64,000 nt of DNA, from positions 24,827 through 88,826 of the forward strand of contig JANPIV010000097.1 of NCBI GenBank assembly GCA_031425155.1. Direction: 5' to 3'. The DNA is from M3007 sp031425155 (GTDB taxonomy: Bacteria; Bacteroidota; Bacteroidia; Chitinophagales; Saprospiraceae). Position numbers and translations under genes: made by a program. Below the pieces are notes generated by a model that saw nothing but the letters and a program-made list of their open reading frames with translations, was not told where the DNA came from and did no database searches. This document shows, one piece after another, positions 25,924 to 35,197 of this stretch (its first letter is position 1; every line of letters starts with the position of its first letter).

Positions 25924-26127
25924 AATATTCACTATTAAGATAATAATCGCGACTAGAAATATAAAACCAACGAGTGAGTTCATATCGTCATCGTCTTTAA
26001 AAATATAATCCCGTAAGGATTTTTTCCCGCCAAATAAAGAAAAGAAAATCCATCTTATAGTAGCACCCGGTATTATAAGCAAAATAAAAAGGATTACTTC
26101 GAACAAAATAGACAATAATTCTTCCAT
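25921..26127 (-). CDS. Small two-TM membrane protein, unknown
   Basis: 68 residues with two hydrophobic segments (about 6-24 and 51-67) separated by a charged loop (GGKKSLRDYIFKDDDDMNS). Starts at ATG 26127, ends inside an inverted repeat, and lies 10 bp downstream of the glycosidase-like gene on the same strand, so it may be its last operon partner. No family recognised; it is supported by its AT-rich base composition matching its neighbour and by the sensible membrane topology. Confidence 0.5.
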   Translation of the reverse strand: MEELLSILFEVILFILLIIPGATIRWIFFSLFGGKKSLRDYIFKDDDDMNSLVGFIFLVAIIILIVNI

Positions 26128-26136
26128 TGTTATAAT

Positions 26137-27498
26137 TTAAAGTTTAATCACCCGCACATAGTCCAACATAGCCGTATTTACCTCCACATTCATATTATTG
26201 TTCCATTCTTCAAACGAAATCTGCACACTGTTCTTTCCGGCAGCAAGATTTACCGTGATGGGATTAGAATAACCCCAATCCGACCATTCATCTTTACCTC
26301 TTTGGGCAAATACCAACGCACCCTGATATTGATTATTCACTGATAAACTGCGAATAGCGCATTTATTGTCGGTATTCCAGGGGCCGCTGCCGTTGGAGTA
26401 GCGAATGTCCAGCAGATAGTTGCCTGCTGTTTCTACATTGACTGGAATAGTGATGACTTTATTTTTGACAGTAGAAATTTCTACAAATCCTTTCCCGGAA
26501 AAATTAGAATAGCGTAATTTAGAAACGGGCGCGTAATTCTCTATTTCTATCTTTTTAACATCTGCATCGGCGACAAACAGCAGTGGTTCACTGGTAAAAG
26601 ATTCATAACCTTCTTTATCCACGGCACTGACTTTGTATTCCGCAAAGCCGCCGGAAGGAACGGTATAGTTTGTAGCATTAATCTTTTCTGCTAACGCGCC
26701 GTTTTTATAAACGAAATACTGCACTGCACCGGGCACCGCCGCCCATTCCAGGGCCGCGCCATTTTGTTTGGTTTGTGGATTGGGCAGAGAGAAATGATTG
26801 GCGACCATATTAATAGGCTGCTTGAAATCATTGTTTTGCATAACAATTGCAATGGTATGGGTTCCAGTTACCGATGCAGGCAAAAAGGCATTCTCCAAAG
26901 GTTTTCCATCTAGTTGAATAGACTTTATTTGATTGCCAGTGCCTTGCACACTAATTGTCAGCAGTGCATTGCGGTATTTAAAATTAGACAGGGTTTTAGT
27001 GCCCGGATAAGTGCCTGGAATAGCCGGTTGGAACATGATCCCATCGGCCTGGAAATTCATGCCCATAAATACGCGGTGGACCATCGCCAGATTGCCGGCC
27101 ATACTCCATAACATCCGGTCAGAATTGATCTCGGTGCCCATGAAATCGCCGGTTTGGGCCACGAAGTTTTCATAGTTGGTCAGGAACAAACCACCAGCGC
27201 GATAAATAGCGGCTAAACCTTGATTTAAAGCCGCTTCATTACCCGCTTTGGCGGCGGCCAGATTCCAGTAGGACTGCACAAAAGGCCAAATGCCGTTATT
27301 ATGATAAGGCGGAATACCGGGAATTTGTGGATAAATACAAGTCACCCCAAAATCAGTAATGGGGGATTTTTCTAGAATAGACTTTGCCTGATTGTCATCG
27401 GCTACGCCAAATATAATAGATAGTGCTTCGCCCAATGCTTCAAAGCGGGGCGAAAGCGTCAGATTAGGCCGTCCATACAAGTATTGTGCATAGAAACC
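26137..27498 (-). pseudogene. 3' part of a glycosidase-like gene, separated by an in-frame TAG
   Basis: This frame continues, without shift, the gene that ends with TAG at 27501-27499: the residues after the stop read GFYAQYLYGRPNLTL. An in-frame TTG at 27480 is the first possible start but would leave out half of the catalytic fold. It contains the second half of a six-hairpin-type domain (YPQIPGIPPYHNNGIWPFVQSYWNLAA, FMGTEINSDRMLWSMAGNLAMVHR), a linker domain (fibronectin-like, PGAVQYFVYKNGALAEKINATNYT) and a C-terminal carbohydrate-binding-like domain (VETAGNYLLDIRYSNGSG, LDYVRVIKL). It may be a relic, a truncated product, or a sequencing error. Confidence 0.7.
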
Positions 27499-28824
27499 CT
27501 ATTCGGGCATCCATAAATACTGGTTAATCCCATTCTTAATGGCGTTGGCGCGTGCAGTATATTCCTGATCTGGTTCGCCGAGTATTTTGGCCATTTGCGC
27601 CAGGATCATGTGCGTCTGATAATGCACCACATTCGTGCCCAGATTCTCCGAATTATAAATGTCCACATTCGACATCCATTTCGGGTAGGTTTGTTCCCGC
27701 CAATCCAGAAAAGAGGATTCGCCGGAATACATCCCGGTTTTAGTAGATTTAATCGTTTTATAATCGTCTTCTACACTGTTCTCTATAATAGCGTAGGCTT
27801 TTTTTAGCCAATCCAGATCGCCAGTGGTTTTATAAATCTCCCAGGCGGCCAAAGCCCAGGTGGTCCGATCCGACGAAACCGGCCACGCGCCACCCGAACC
27901 CGTATCTTGTATAATGCGGTCGCGTTTGACCTTTTTCATCAGACTGATCTTGGCTACTTGTGGCTCATGGTAGGCGAAAGCCAGGAAAATACTATAACTA
28001 ATGTCGCGCGTCCAGACGCCGCCCCATTTGGCCCCGGTACGGAAGGTGCTATCTGCCTCGATGTTCTTGATGGCTTCTTCCAGGGATAGATTGAACAGCG
28101 CATCTACTATCGGTTGATCGGATTTATACTGCGGCTTTTTAGAAACATCCACACTGAGTTGCCATTCTTTATCTTTATAATCATCGGCTTTATACGGGTT
28201 TAATTTCACCGTTAACGTATAGATTTTATCACCGTCCGGGTCTTCCAGTTTCAATCCCTTATTACCCAGATTCACAAAATCCCAACTTAATGGCTCGGAA
28301 CTACCGGCAATATAAAAGCCCTTGAAATCGGCTTTGGCTACCCGCGATTTATCAAAGGCTTCATAGTAGCCTTTCTTTTCAAATTGATCCAGCACTGCCG
28401 ACATATTCACCCGGAAAGTATATTCAAAATTGGCGGGCAGGGGATTGCTCGGCTTTTCCGGCTGCGGCTCCGTGGGCGGCACACCAAACACCAGCACGGG
28501 CGATTCATGCTCGTCACCAATCACTAACCAGTGGTCTTTGCCCGAGGGCGCTTCATTGTCTTTTTCATTGATGCTAAATTTGAAAGCCACCAGCCGCGAA
28601 AAGGTCTCGCTGGCCGGGCTTTTATAGTTGGATTTGATGTGCGTGGGACTCAGCACCATCGCCTCGTTTTTGCCCTGCACTATTTTGTCGGGATAGACGC
28701 TGAACGCGGCGGATTGGTAGAGCGGTGCGCTTCCCGATGCGCCGGAAGGTGGCTTGGTTCCATTTTCGGATTGACAGGCAGATAACAAAATGAGGACGAG
28801 GAGTATGGTGGAGTGATTTTTCAT
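27499..28824 (-). pseudogene. 5' part of a secreted glycosidase-like lipoprotein gene, ended by a TAG
   Basis: Starts at ATG 28824 with a lipoprotein signal (MKNHSTILLVLILLSAC, Cys17), preferred to an upstream in-frame start at 28911. An N-terminal beta region (about 60-240) is followed by the first half of an alpha/alpha-barrel glycosidase-like domain: AKWGGVWTRDISYSIFLAFAY, GSGGAWPVSSDRTTWALAAWEIY, SFLDWREQTYPKWM. It stops after QYLWMPE at TAG 27501, and the next codons continue the same fold in frame. The family is probably a six-hairpin glycosidase (GH65/GH78-like or debranching-type); substrate not known. Together the two parts would make about 900 residues. Confidence 0.7.
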
Positions 28825-28911
28825 AGAAGAGCGATTGAAAGGAAATAAGCGAAAGACAAAAGTAGCGGTACAAAAAGTTGTACCGGCCCAATCAATAAGA
28901 GAGCAGCACAT

Positions 28912-31900
28912 TTATTTATTTTCTTGATTCGAATTATTGTTGTCGCCATTGTTATTGATGATTTGAATCACAAACTGTTCCTTCATCGGCCTACCTTTAT
29001 TGTTTCCGGCGGCTACATTGGGCTTCTTATTGATAGAGAATGTTGGGAGATAAATATAGTTGTCTCCGTCGGGCGCATCCATATAGCGGGAAGGAGTTGG
29101 CAAGGATGTTCCATCGGCAAAAATCACCTCTAGTCTGGCTTCTTTTTCCAATTTATCGGATGGTACTGTAAACGTAAAACTACCTTCAGGATCAAGGTAT
29201 TCAGGGTTTACGCCGTTGAGGTTAATTCTCACTGAATTGACTTCGGCGGAAGTTGCTACACTAGTATTATTGAGTTTTAAGAACCCTTTGATTTTTACCT
29301 TTTTTGCCGTTGCAGCAGGCTGAACTGACTCCTGTGTGTTTTCTTTAGGACCGACTTCCCCGCTCACGCCTTCCATTCCAATGCTAAACTTCCCCTGGCG
29401 ATTGGTGTAAATGAGAATACCGACAAAGGCCAGTAGACTAACCCCTAAAATAATTAAATTCCTGCTGCTCATAAATGTTGAGTGGTTTTGATTTGTTTTG
29501 GTAGGTGGTGTAGTTGGTTCGGGCAATGGAGTATTCGGTACATGGCCGTTTTCCCTTTTTTCCGGTTGGCTGCTGTATTCGTCTAGTTTCTTTTTATCGA
29601 ACACCTCGGCCAAAAGCGGTTGAATAGGCATTTTTTTGTACCCATTGTGTTTGCAATCTACAAAGTGCGCCTCTGAATTGGGTGAATTCAGACGCTCTTT
29701 CAAATCCTGGAACGGAAAGAAAGTACGATCAAACTTTGGGTTCGCCAATGCTTGTTGTGTACAAACGAGACAATTACAAGGGATCATTTCTGCATAGTCC
29801 AATTGCGAAAAACGCTTCAATATTTTATCCACCTCGTACATCAGGATAGTGAGGGTCTCCCTGCGCTCCTGGCCATATATTTTGATGTGGATTTCATTCT
29901 GGTAGGTCTCGGTCAATTCGCAGATCGTACGATGCTTGGTGAATTGCAGCACCACTCCTTTTCTCCATATCTTATCGACATCAGGAATATAGTCGCTAAG
30001 GCTCACCGTCAGTTGGGGCAGCATACCTTTGGGCATGAACTGCTTAAACTTGTATTGCAGTTCCAATAGCGGCATCCCATGAATAGAAAGCACATAGGAA
30101 GGCTTGTCATCGCTCAGGTGATAAGGGGTCAGGAATTCATTTTCCTGTTGTTTAATAGGAAAAGCAAGGCCAAAATGACGCAATAAGTGCATCAATTGTC
30201 CTTTAATAGCGTAGTAATCATCGCCCCAGATGCGATCAATATCTGTCTGGTTAAAACGCCCGTGCTTTTGATCCCGCACAATGGGATCGTCGAGCAACAT
30301 ATACACCAGATCGGTGGTCCAGTTGGCATCCAGAAACAGGAGATTGCGCAGATGATCGTCGTCCTTGAAATGCAAATAGATACCAATATCGTGAAAATAC
30401 TGGCTCATCCGCAATTGCGCGGCGCGATTGAATTGGGGGTCTTTTTGTTGAAAAGGGCGACATATTTCAAAAAAACGGGCCTCCGTGATGAAAGGTTGTG
30501 CTTTTTTGGCTTTCAGTTCATCCAATTCCATAGCGATAATCTGGCGAATCTCCGTCCAAAAAGCCGGTAATGGGTCACCAATATGCGGCAGATGCAGCAA
30601 ATGTCGCTTGATGTCGGCCTTGAGCGTGTGATAGGTGCGCTTATCGTCGTCGCTGGCGAGCGACAAGTCAATAGAATATTTTTCTTTGATAAAATCAAAT
30701 ATTCCTTTGAGCGTAGTCCAGTCGGAAATACGGCAGTCACGACCGGCCAACTTATTCAGGATTACTAACAGCGGACTTTTATTGCCCAATTTTTCTACCT
30801 GATAAAACCAGTCGTACCAATTGGTCGTCTCGTTATTTTCGGCATCCACGATCATATACAGGGAGCGATTGCTCAGGAAAAACTGGTGCGTAGCGGTGTA
30901 GATTTCCTGACCGCCAAAATCCCAGAGATTCACGCGGAAGCCCTCCTGCACGGCCTTACGGACGATCTGTGCTTGTTGCTCCGGGGTTTTGCCCACTAAC
31001 ACGTGTGCTACATCCGCCGGAGTTAAGTCAAAATCCCATTTATACACATCAATACCCTTAGTTGTTTCTTCAAACTTCGGTAAGGGAGCATTTTCGTCTT
31101 GGATTTTTAAAGTCAGCGAGGTTTTTCCTGCCCGTGGTTTGCCAAGAATCAGGGCCTTTGCTTCAAAAATATAGTCCTCACCCTGTCTTTTTTTTTGGGC
31201 GAAATAGTCTAAGATAGCCTCATTTCCTTGAGCAACGATTTCTATGGGTGGATTGGTAAGCGGGCAACCATTGAAGCCGAATTCATTTAGGCTCAAAAGG
31301 TCTTTTAATGTGATTTTTATTCCTTTTTTAATAAACGGTAAAATGGGTGACAAGTCGCTTACCGGCGTAGAAGAGCAGTAAAGTATTTGCAAATTGACCA
31401 ATCCCGACAGCGGCAACAAGTCGCTCACCTGCGTGGAGCGGCAGGAAAATAGTTGCAAATTGACCAATCCCGACAACGGCGACAAGTCGCTCACCTGCGT
31501 GGAGAAGCAGTAAAGTACTTGCAAATTGATCAATCCCGACAGCTGCGACAAGTCGCTCACTTGCGTATCGGAGCAGTTAAGTATTTGCAAATTGGCTAGG
31601 CCCGCCAGCGACGACAAGTCGCTCACTTGCGTATCGGAGCAGTTAAGTATTTGCAAATTGGCCAAGCCCGCCAGCGGCGACAAGTCGCTTACTTGCGTGT
31701 TGGAGCAGTTAAGTATTTGCAAATTGCCCAAGCTAGATAGTGGCGACAAGTCGCTCACCTGCGTAGAGTAGTAGTTAAGTATTTGCAAATTGGCCAAGCC
31801 CGCCAGCGGCGACAAGTCGCTTACTTGCGTGCCGGAGCAGTTAAGTTCTTGCAACTTATCCAAGGTCGACAGCGGCGACAAGTCGCTTACCTCCGAAGCA

Positions 31901-32175
31901 TTGAAGACTAATTCTTTCAAACGCGAAAGCTTAGAAAGGGCAGTTGGGAGCGACTGGAGTTGGTTTGGCTCGCCTTGGTTTTGACTTTTTTTCTCTGTCT
32001 CTCTGGCCCTTTCAAAATCATATTTCCACCACCCATTGCTCAAAATTAGCGTTTCCAGCCAGTAGCAGTCGCCGATTTCGGCGGGGACTTCGGTGAGGCC
32101 ACACTTACCGAGGTCGAGGATAGTAGATTTGTTTTTTTTGTTTTCAGCAATGAGTTGTCGGGCGAGTTCGGACAT
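28912..32175 (-). CDS. Membrane-anchored LRR-Roc-COR (ROCO) protein
   Basis: 1087 residues. A leucine-rich region starts near residue 15; residues 96-281 are eight nearly identical 22-residue LRRs (VSDLSPLAGLANLQILNCSNTQ type) plus a partial ninth. Around 340 begins a Ras-like Roc GTPase: P-loop GKPRAGKTSL, switch II WDFGGQEIYTATHQFF, and base-recognition motif NKLAG where NKxD is usual. The COR dimerisation domain follows, with a Cys-containing segment (PCNCLVCTQQA). Residues 906-924 (LIILGVSLLAFVGILIYT) form one TM helix, and a ~160-residue beta-rich tail lies beyond it. ROCO proteins are GTP-switch signalling proteins; the bacterial role is not known. No obvious effector domain. Confidence 0.88.
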   Translation of the reverse strand: MSELARQLIAENKKNKSTILDLGKCGLTEVPAEIGDCYWLETLILSNGWWKYDFERARETEKKSQNQGEPNQLQSLPTALSKLSRLKELVFNASEVSDLSPLSTLDKLQELNCSGTQVSDLSPLAGLANLQILNYYSTQVSDLSPLSSLGNLQILNCSNTQVSDLSPLAGLANLQILNCSDTQVSDLSSLAGLANLQILNCSDTQVSDLSQLSGLINLQVLYCFSTQVSDLSPLSGLVNLQLFSCRSTQVSDLLPLSGLVNLQILYCSSTPVSDLSPILPFIKKGIKITLKDLLSLNEFGFNGCPLTNPPIEIVAQGNEAILDYFAQKKRQGEDYIFEAKALILGKPRAGKTSLTLKIQDENAPLPKFEETTKGIDVYKWDFDLTPADVAHVLVGKTPEQQAQIVRKAVQEGFRVNLWDFGGQEIYTATHQFFLSNRSLYMIVDAENNETTNWYDWFYQVEKLGNKSPLLVILNKLAGRDCRISDWTTLKGIFDFIKEKYSIDLSLASDDDKRTYHTLKADIKRHLLHLPHIGDPLPAFWTEIRQIIAMELDELKAKKAQPFITEARFFEICRPFQQKDPQFNRAAQLRMSQYFHDIGIYLHFKDDDHLRNLLFLDANWTTDLVYMLLDDPIVRDQKHGRFNQTDIDRIWGDDYYAIKGQLMHLLRHFGLAFPIKQQENEFLTPYHLSDDKPSYVLSIHGMPLLELQYKFKQFMPKGMLPQLTVSLSDYIPDVDKIWRKGVVLQFTKHRTICELTETYQNEIHIKIYGQERRETLTILMYEVDKILKRFSQLDYAEMIPCNCLVCTQQALANPKFDRTFFPFQDLKERLNSPNSEAHFVDCKHNGYKKMPIQPLLAEVFDKKKLDEYSSQPEKRENGHVPNTPLPEPTTPPTKTNQNHSTFMSSRNLIILGVSLLAFVGILIYTNRQGKFSIGMEGVSGEVGPKENTQESVQPAATAKKVKIKGFLKLNNTSVATSAEVNSVRINLNGVNPEYLDPEGSFTFTVPSDKLEKEARLEVIFADGTSLPTPSRYMDAPDGDNYIYLPTFSINKKPNVAAGNNKGRPMKEQFVIQIINNNGDNNNSNQENK
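31333..31890. repeat. 66-bp tandem repeat encoding the LRRs
   Basis: Eight 66-bp units within the ROCO gene share long identical blocks such as GACAAGTCGCT and AGTATTTGCAAATTG. DNA identity among adjacent units is high enough to suggest recent expansion or gene conversion. It is coding and is not a CRISPR: units are contiguous with no unique spacers. Confidence 0.85.
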
Positions 32176-32329
32176 GTGCGTTGGTTTTGCATAGAATAGG
32201 CGCGAAAGTAGAGAAATATCTGCTTTGGCGAGCGGGGCAAGATGCTGTAATTCTATTCCGCTATATATTGCGCACCATTTTATGACAGTGCTTTCTCAGT
32301 CAACTAATTAACGAATCAACCAATACACC

Positions 32330-33637
32330 ATGCCAGAATCCACCCCCCCCCAACTCGAACGCACGCTCGGCCCTTTCATGCTCTGGGGCCTCGGCGTGGG
32401 CTACGTCATTTCCGGGATGTATTTCGGCTGGAATCTCGGGCTGCCGCAAGGCGGTACGCTCGGTATGGCGGTGGCGACCGGGGTGATTATTCTGCTGTAT
32501 GTGACCTTTACGTTTAGTTATACCGAACTGGCCTGCGCCATTCCCAAAGCGGGCGGGGCCTTCGACTATGCCATGCGGGCCTTGGGCAAAGACGTGGGTT
32601 TTCTGGGGGGCATGGCCCAGAATATCGAGTTCATCTTTGCGCCGCCCGCCATTGCTTTTGCGATTGGAGCCTATGTCCAGATTTTTCTGCCCAGTGTACC
32701 GGCCACCGCTACGGCCATTGTGGCCTACGCGATTTTTACGGGATTGAACATTTCCGGGGTGAAAGCGGCGGCTTCCTTTGAATTGGTGGTGACCATTATT
32801 GCGGTGGCCGGACTGCTGGCTTTTGCCGGAGCGACCCTGCCCACTTTCGCGTGGAGCAACCTGGAACGCAGTGCGCTGCCCAATGGCTGGATGGGTGTTT
32901 TTGCCGCGCTGCCCTTTGCCATCTGGTTTTTTCTGGGCATCGAGGGCGTGGCCAACGTGGCGGAAGAGACCATCAATCCGCGCCGCAATGTGCTGATCGG
33001 CTTTGGTTCAGCCATTCTTACGCTGGTGCTGCTGTGTCTGCTGACCTTCGCGGCGGCGGTGGGCGTGGATGGCTGGGAGCGCATTGTGTTTCCGGCTCCC
33101 GATGCGGCGGCTTCCGATTCGCCGTTGCCGCTGGCTTTGGCGCAGGCCATTGGCGGAGGGCATCCGCTCTATCGCGTGGTGACTTTTATTGGCCTGTTTG
33201 GCTTGATCGCCTCCTTTCATGGCATTGTACTCGCGGCAGGACGCACTACTTTCGAGTTTGGGCGGGTCGGATTTGCGCCCGCTATGCTGGGACGGGTGCA
33301 TCCGCGTTACAAGACGCCCGCTAATGCGTTGATGGTCAATGCGTTGATTGGCATTGTCGCTGTGCTGACCGGCAAAACCAGTGATATCATTACCATTGCC
33401 TGTTTCGGTGCTTTGACGCTATACATCATTTCAATGGTGTCGCTACTAGTGCTGCGCCGGACGGAACCGGAGTTGGAACGTCCTTTCCGTACGCCCTTTT
33501 ATCCCTGGACACCGTGGATTGCATTGATTATTGCGACGGTGGCTTTGGTGGCGATGACGAGTTATAATTTGACACTGGCGGGGCTGTATTTTGGCTTGCT
33601 GGCGGTGGCGTATGGATGGTTTAAATGGCGGAAATAA
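32330..33637 (+). CDS. eat: APC-family permease, ethanolamine permease type
   Basis: 435 residues with about 12 hydrophobic segments. The beginning (ERTLGPFMLWGLGVGYVISGMYFGWNLGLPQGG) and CAIPKAGGAFDYAMRALG match the ethanolamine permease subgroup of the amino-acid/polyamine/organocation superfamily, and a conserved GIEGVANVAEETINPRRN loop follows TM6. It would import ethanolamine or a related amine through the inner membrane. The next gene, 54 bp downstream on the same strand, encodes a glutamine-synthetase-family ligase, supporting amine use. No eut catabolic genes are present in the window. Confidence 0.85.
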   Translation: MPESTPPQLERTLGPFMLWGLGVGYVISGMYFGWNLGLPQGGTLGMAVATGVIILLYVTFTFSYTELACAIPKAGGAFDYAMRALGKDVGFLGGMAQNIEFIFAPPAIAFAIGAYVQIFLPSVPATATAIVAYAIFTGLNISGVKAAASFELVVTIIAVAGLLAFAGATLPTFAWSNLERSALPNGWMGVFAALPFAIWFFLGIEGVANVAEETINPRRNVLIGFGSAILTLVLLCLLTFAAAVGVDGWERIVFPAPDAAASDSPLPLALAQAIGGGHPLYRVVTFIGLFGLIASFHGIVLAAGRTTFEFGRVGFAPAMLGRVHPRYKTPANALMVNALIGIVAVLTGKTSDIITIACFGALTLYIISMVSLLVLRRTEPELERPFRTPFYPWTPWIALIIATVALVAMTSYNLTLAGLYFGLLAVAYGWFKWRK

Positions 33638-33691
33638 TAAATGGTGTTTGCGAGTTTCTCTCACTTTCTCACCCCTCTCACCCTCTCACTT

Positions 33692-35068
33692 ATGCAAATA
33701 CGCGGACTACTCACCCTCGAAGACCTGCACAACAAAAGTGAACTTGGCGAGATCGAAACGGTCATTGTTGCCTTCACCGACCACTATGGTCGCCTGATGG
33801 GCAAACGCTATGACGTGGAATTTTTCCTGGAAAGTGCGGCGAAGGATGGTGCACACGGTTGCGATTATCTGCTGACCACCGATATGGAAATGGAGCCGGT
33901 GCCTGGTTACACGTTCGCCAATTGGGAACTGGGTTATGGCGATTTTCACCTGGTGCCCGATCTGGCTACGTTGCGTGTGGCCGATTGGCTGGATCGTACC
34001 GCGCTGGTGCTCTGCGATGTCTCGAATGGCGATACGCACCAATTATTACCCGAGGCTCCGCGTTCGCTTTTGCGCCAGCAACTGGAACAAGTGCAGGCGT
34101 TGGGCTACCAATGTTTCGCGGCCACCGAACTGGAATACTTTGTTTTTGAAAATACTTACCGCCAGGCTTTCGATCAGCATTATCAGGATTTGAAACCCGC
34201 TGGCTGGTATTTGGAAGACTATCATATTCAGCAAGGTACACGTACTGAGGCATTTACCTCGGCGGCACGGCGACATCTCAAACATTCGGGTGTGCCGGTT
34301 GAAAATTCCAAAGGCGAGTGGGGACTCGGTCAGCACGAGTTAAACATCCACTATGCCGAAGCCCTGAACATGGCCGACCGGCATGTGGTGTATAAACAAT
34401 GCCTGAAAGAACTGGCCGATAAGATGGGCCTGTCGGTGACTTTTATGGCCAAATTTGCGACCGATCAAGCCGGTTCGAGTTGCCATATTCATCTGAGTTT
34501 GTGGCAAAATGATCAAAATGCCTTTGCGGGCGATCAGCAACTCGGTCCGGTGTTGGGATCGGATGTATTCCGCTGGTTTTTAGGCGGTTGGATTGCCCAT
34601 GTACCCGACGTGATGCCTTTTTATGCGCCCACCGTCAATTCGTACAAACGTTATGTGGATAATTCGTGGGCGCCGACGCGGCTGGCCTGGAGTTATGACA
34701 ATCGCACCGCCGGATTTCGGGTGGTGGGCAAGGGTTCCAGTCTGCGCATCGAGTGCCGCATTCCCGGTGCCGATTGCAATCCGTACCTGGCTTTTGCCGC
34801 TGCCTTGGCTTCCGGTCTGGATGGTGTGCGCCAGCAGATCGAGCCGCCACCGATCTTTGAAGGGGACATTTATGCCGCCGCGCATTTGCCGCGAGTGCCG
34901 TACAGTCTTCGCGAAGCGACCGAGGCTTTTGCCAATAGTGCTTTTGCGCGGGCGGCCTTTGGTGCGGCAGCGGTGGATCACTATGCGCACTTTTTCCGCA
35001 CGGAACAACAGGCGTTTGATCGGGCGGTGACGGACTGGGAACGGAAGCGGTATTTTGAACGGATTTAG
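33692..35068 (+). CDS. Glutamine-synthetase-family ligase, probably gamma-glutamyl-amine synthetase
   Basis: 458 residues from ATG 33692; an in-frame start at 33641 lies in a CTCTCAC-rich spacer and is rejected. The fold is that of GlnA-type ligases: FTDHYGRLMGKRYDVEFFL (N-terminal beta-grasp), ATELEYFVFE (metal Glu), GQHELNIHYAEAL, HIHLSLW (His of the ATP/metal site), NSYKRYVDNSWAPTRLAWSYDNRTAGFRV and SSLRIECRIPGADCNPYLAFAA. The divergence from housekeeping GlnA and the location behind an ethanolamine-type permease suggest that it attaches glutamate to ethanolamine or a polyamine in an ATP-dependent way. Substrate is an inference. Confidence 0.8.
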   Translation: MQIRGLLTLEDLHNKSELGEIETVIVAFTDHYGRLMGKRYDVEFFLESAAKDGAHGCDYLLTTDMEMEPVPGYTFANWELGYGDFHLVPDLATLRVADWLDRTALVLCDVSNGDTHQLLPEAPRSLLRQQLEQVQALGYQCFAATELEYFVFENTYRQAFDQHYQDLKPAGWYLEDYHIQQGTRTEAFTSAARRHLKHSGVPVENSKGEWGLGQHELNIHYAEALNMADRHVVYKQCLKELADKMGLSVTFMAKFATDQAGSSCHIHLSLWQNDQNAFAGDQQLGPVLGSDVFRWFLGGWIAHVPDVMPFYAPTVNSYKRYVDNSWAPTRLAWSYDNRTAGFRVVGKGSSLRIECRIPGADCNPYLAFAAALASGLDGVRQQIEPPPIFEGDIYAAAHLPRVPYSLREATEAFANSAFARAAFGAAAVDHYAHFFRTEQQAFDRAVTDWERKRYFERI

Positions 35069-35074
35069 GTAATT

Positions 35075-35183
35075 ATTTACCACATAGCCCATATAGAAGT
35101 TTTCACATAAACCACATAGGCGAAAAGATCAAAACATCTATGTAGTCTATGTGAAAACAGTTTATGTGCCCTATGTGGTAAAT
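35075..35183. repeat. Nested inverted repeat, CACATAG words
   Basis: Outer arms ATTTACCACATAG (35075-35087) / CTATGTGGTAAAT (35171-35183) and inner arms GTTTTCACATA (35099-35109) / TATGTGAAAAC (35148-35158) nest within one gap between convergent genes. It can act as a large 3' hairpin for both. The words CACATAG and CACATA repeat degenerately throughout. Confidence 0.75.
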
Positions 35184-35197
35184 AGTTACGGATTTAG

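Noticed and set aside
27480..27510. TAG read as pyrrolysine or a recoded codon
   Set aside because: No reason to expect pyrrolysine in this phylum, and TAG ends other genes here (for example at 4833-4835). A nonsense mutation or sequence error is simpler.
31333..31890. CRISPR-like array in the 31 kb region
   Set aside because: The 66-bp units are contiguous, keep a reading frame and encode LRRs of the ROCO protein; there are no spacers or leader.
31526..31984. Plus-strand ORFs with repeated DKSLTCV phrases
   Set aside because: They are shadows of the minus-strand LRR repeats; the minus frame has the ROCO protein architecture and runs through the whole region.
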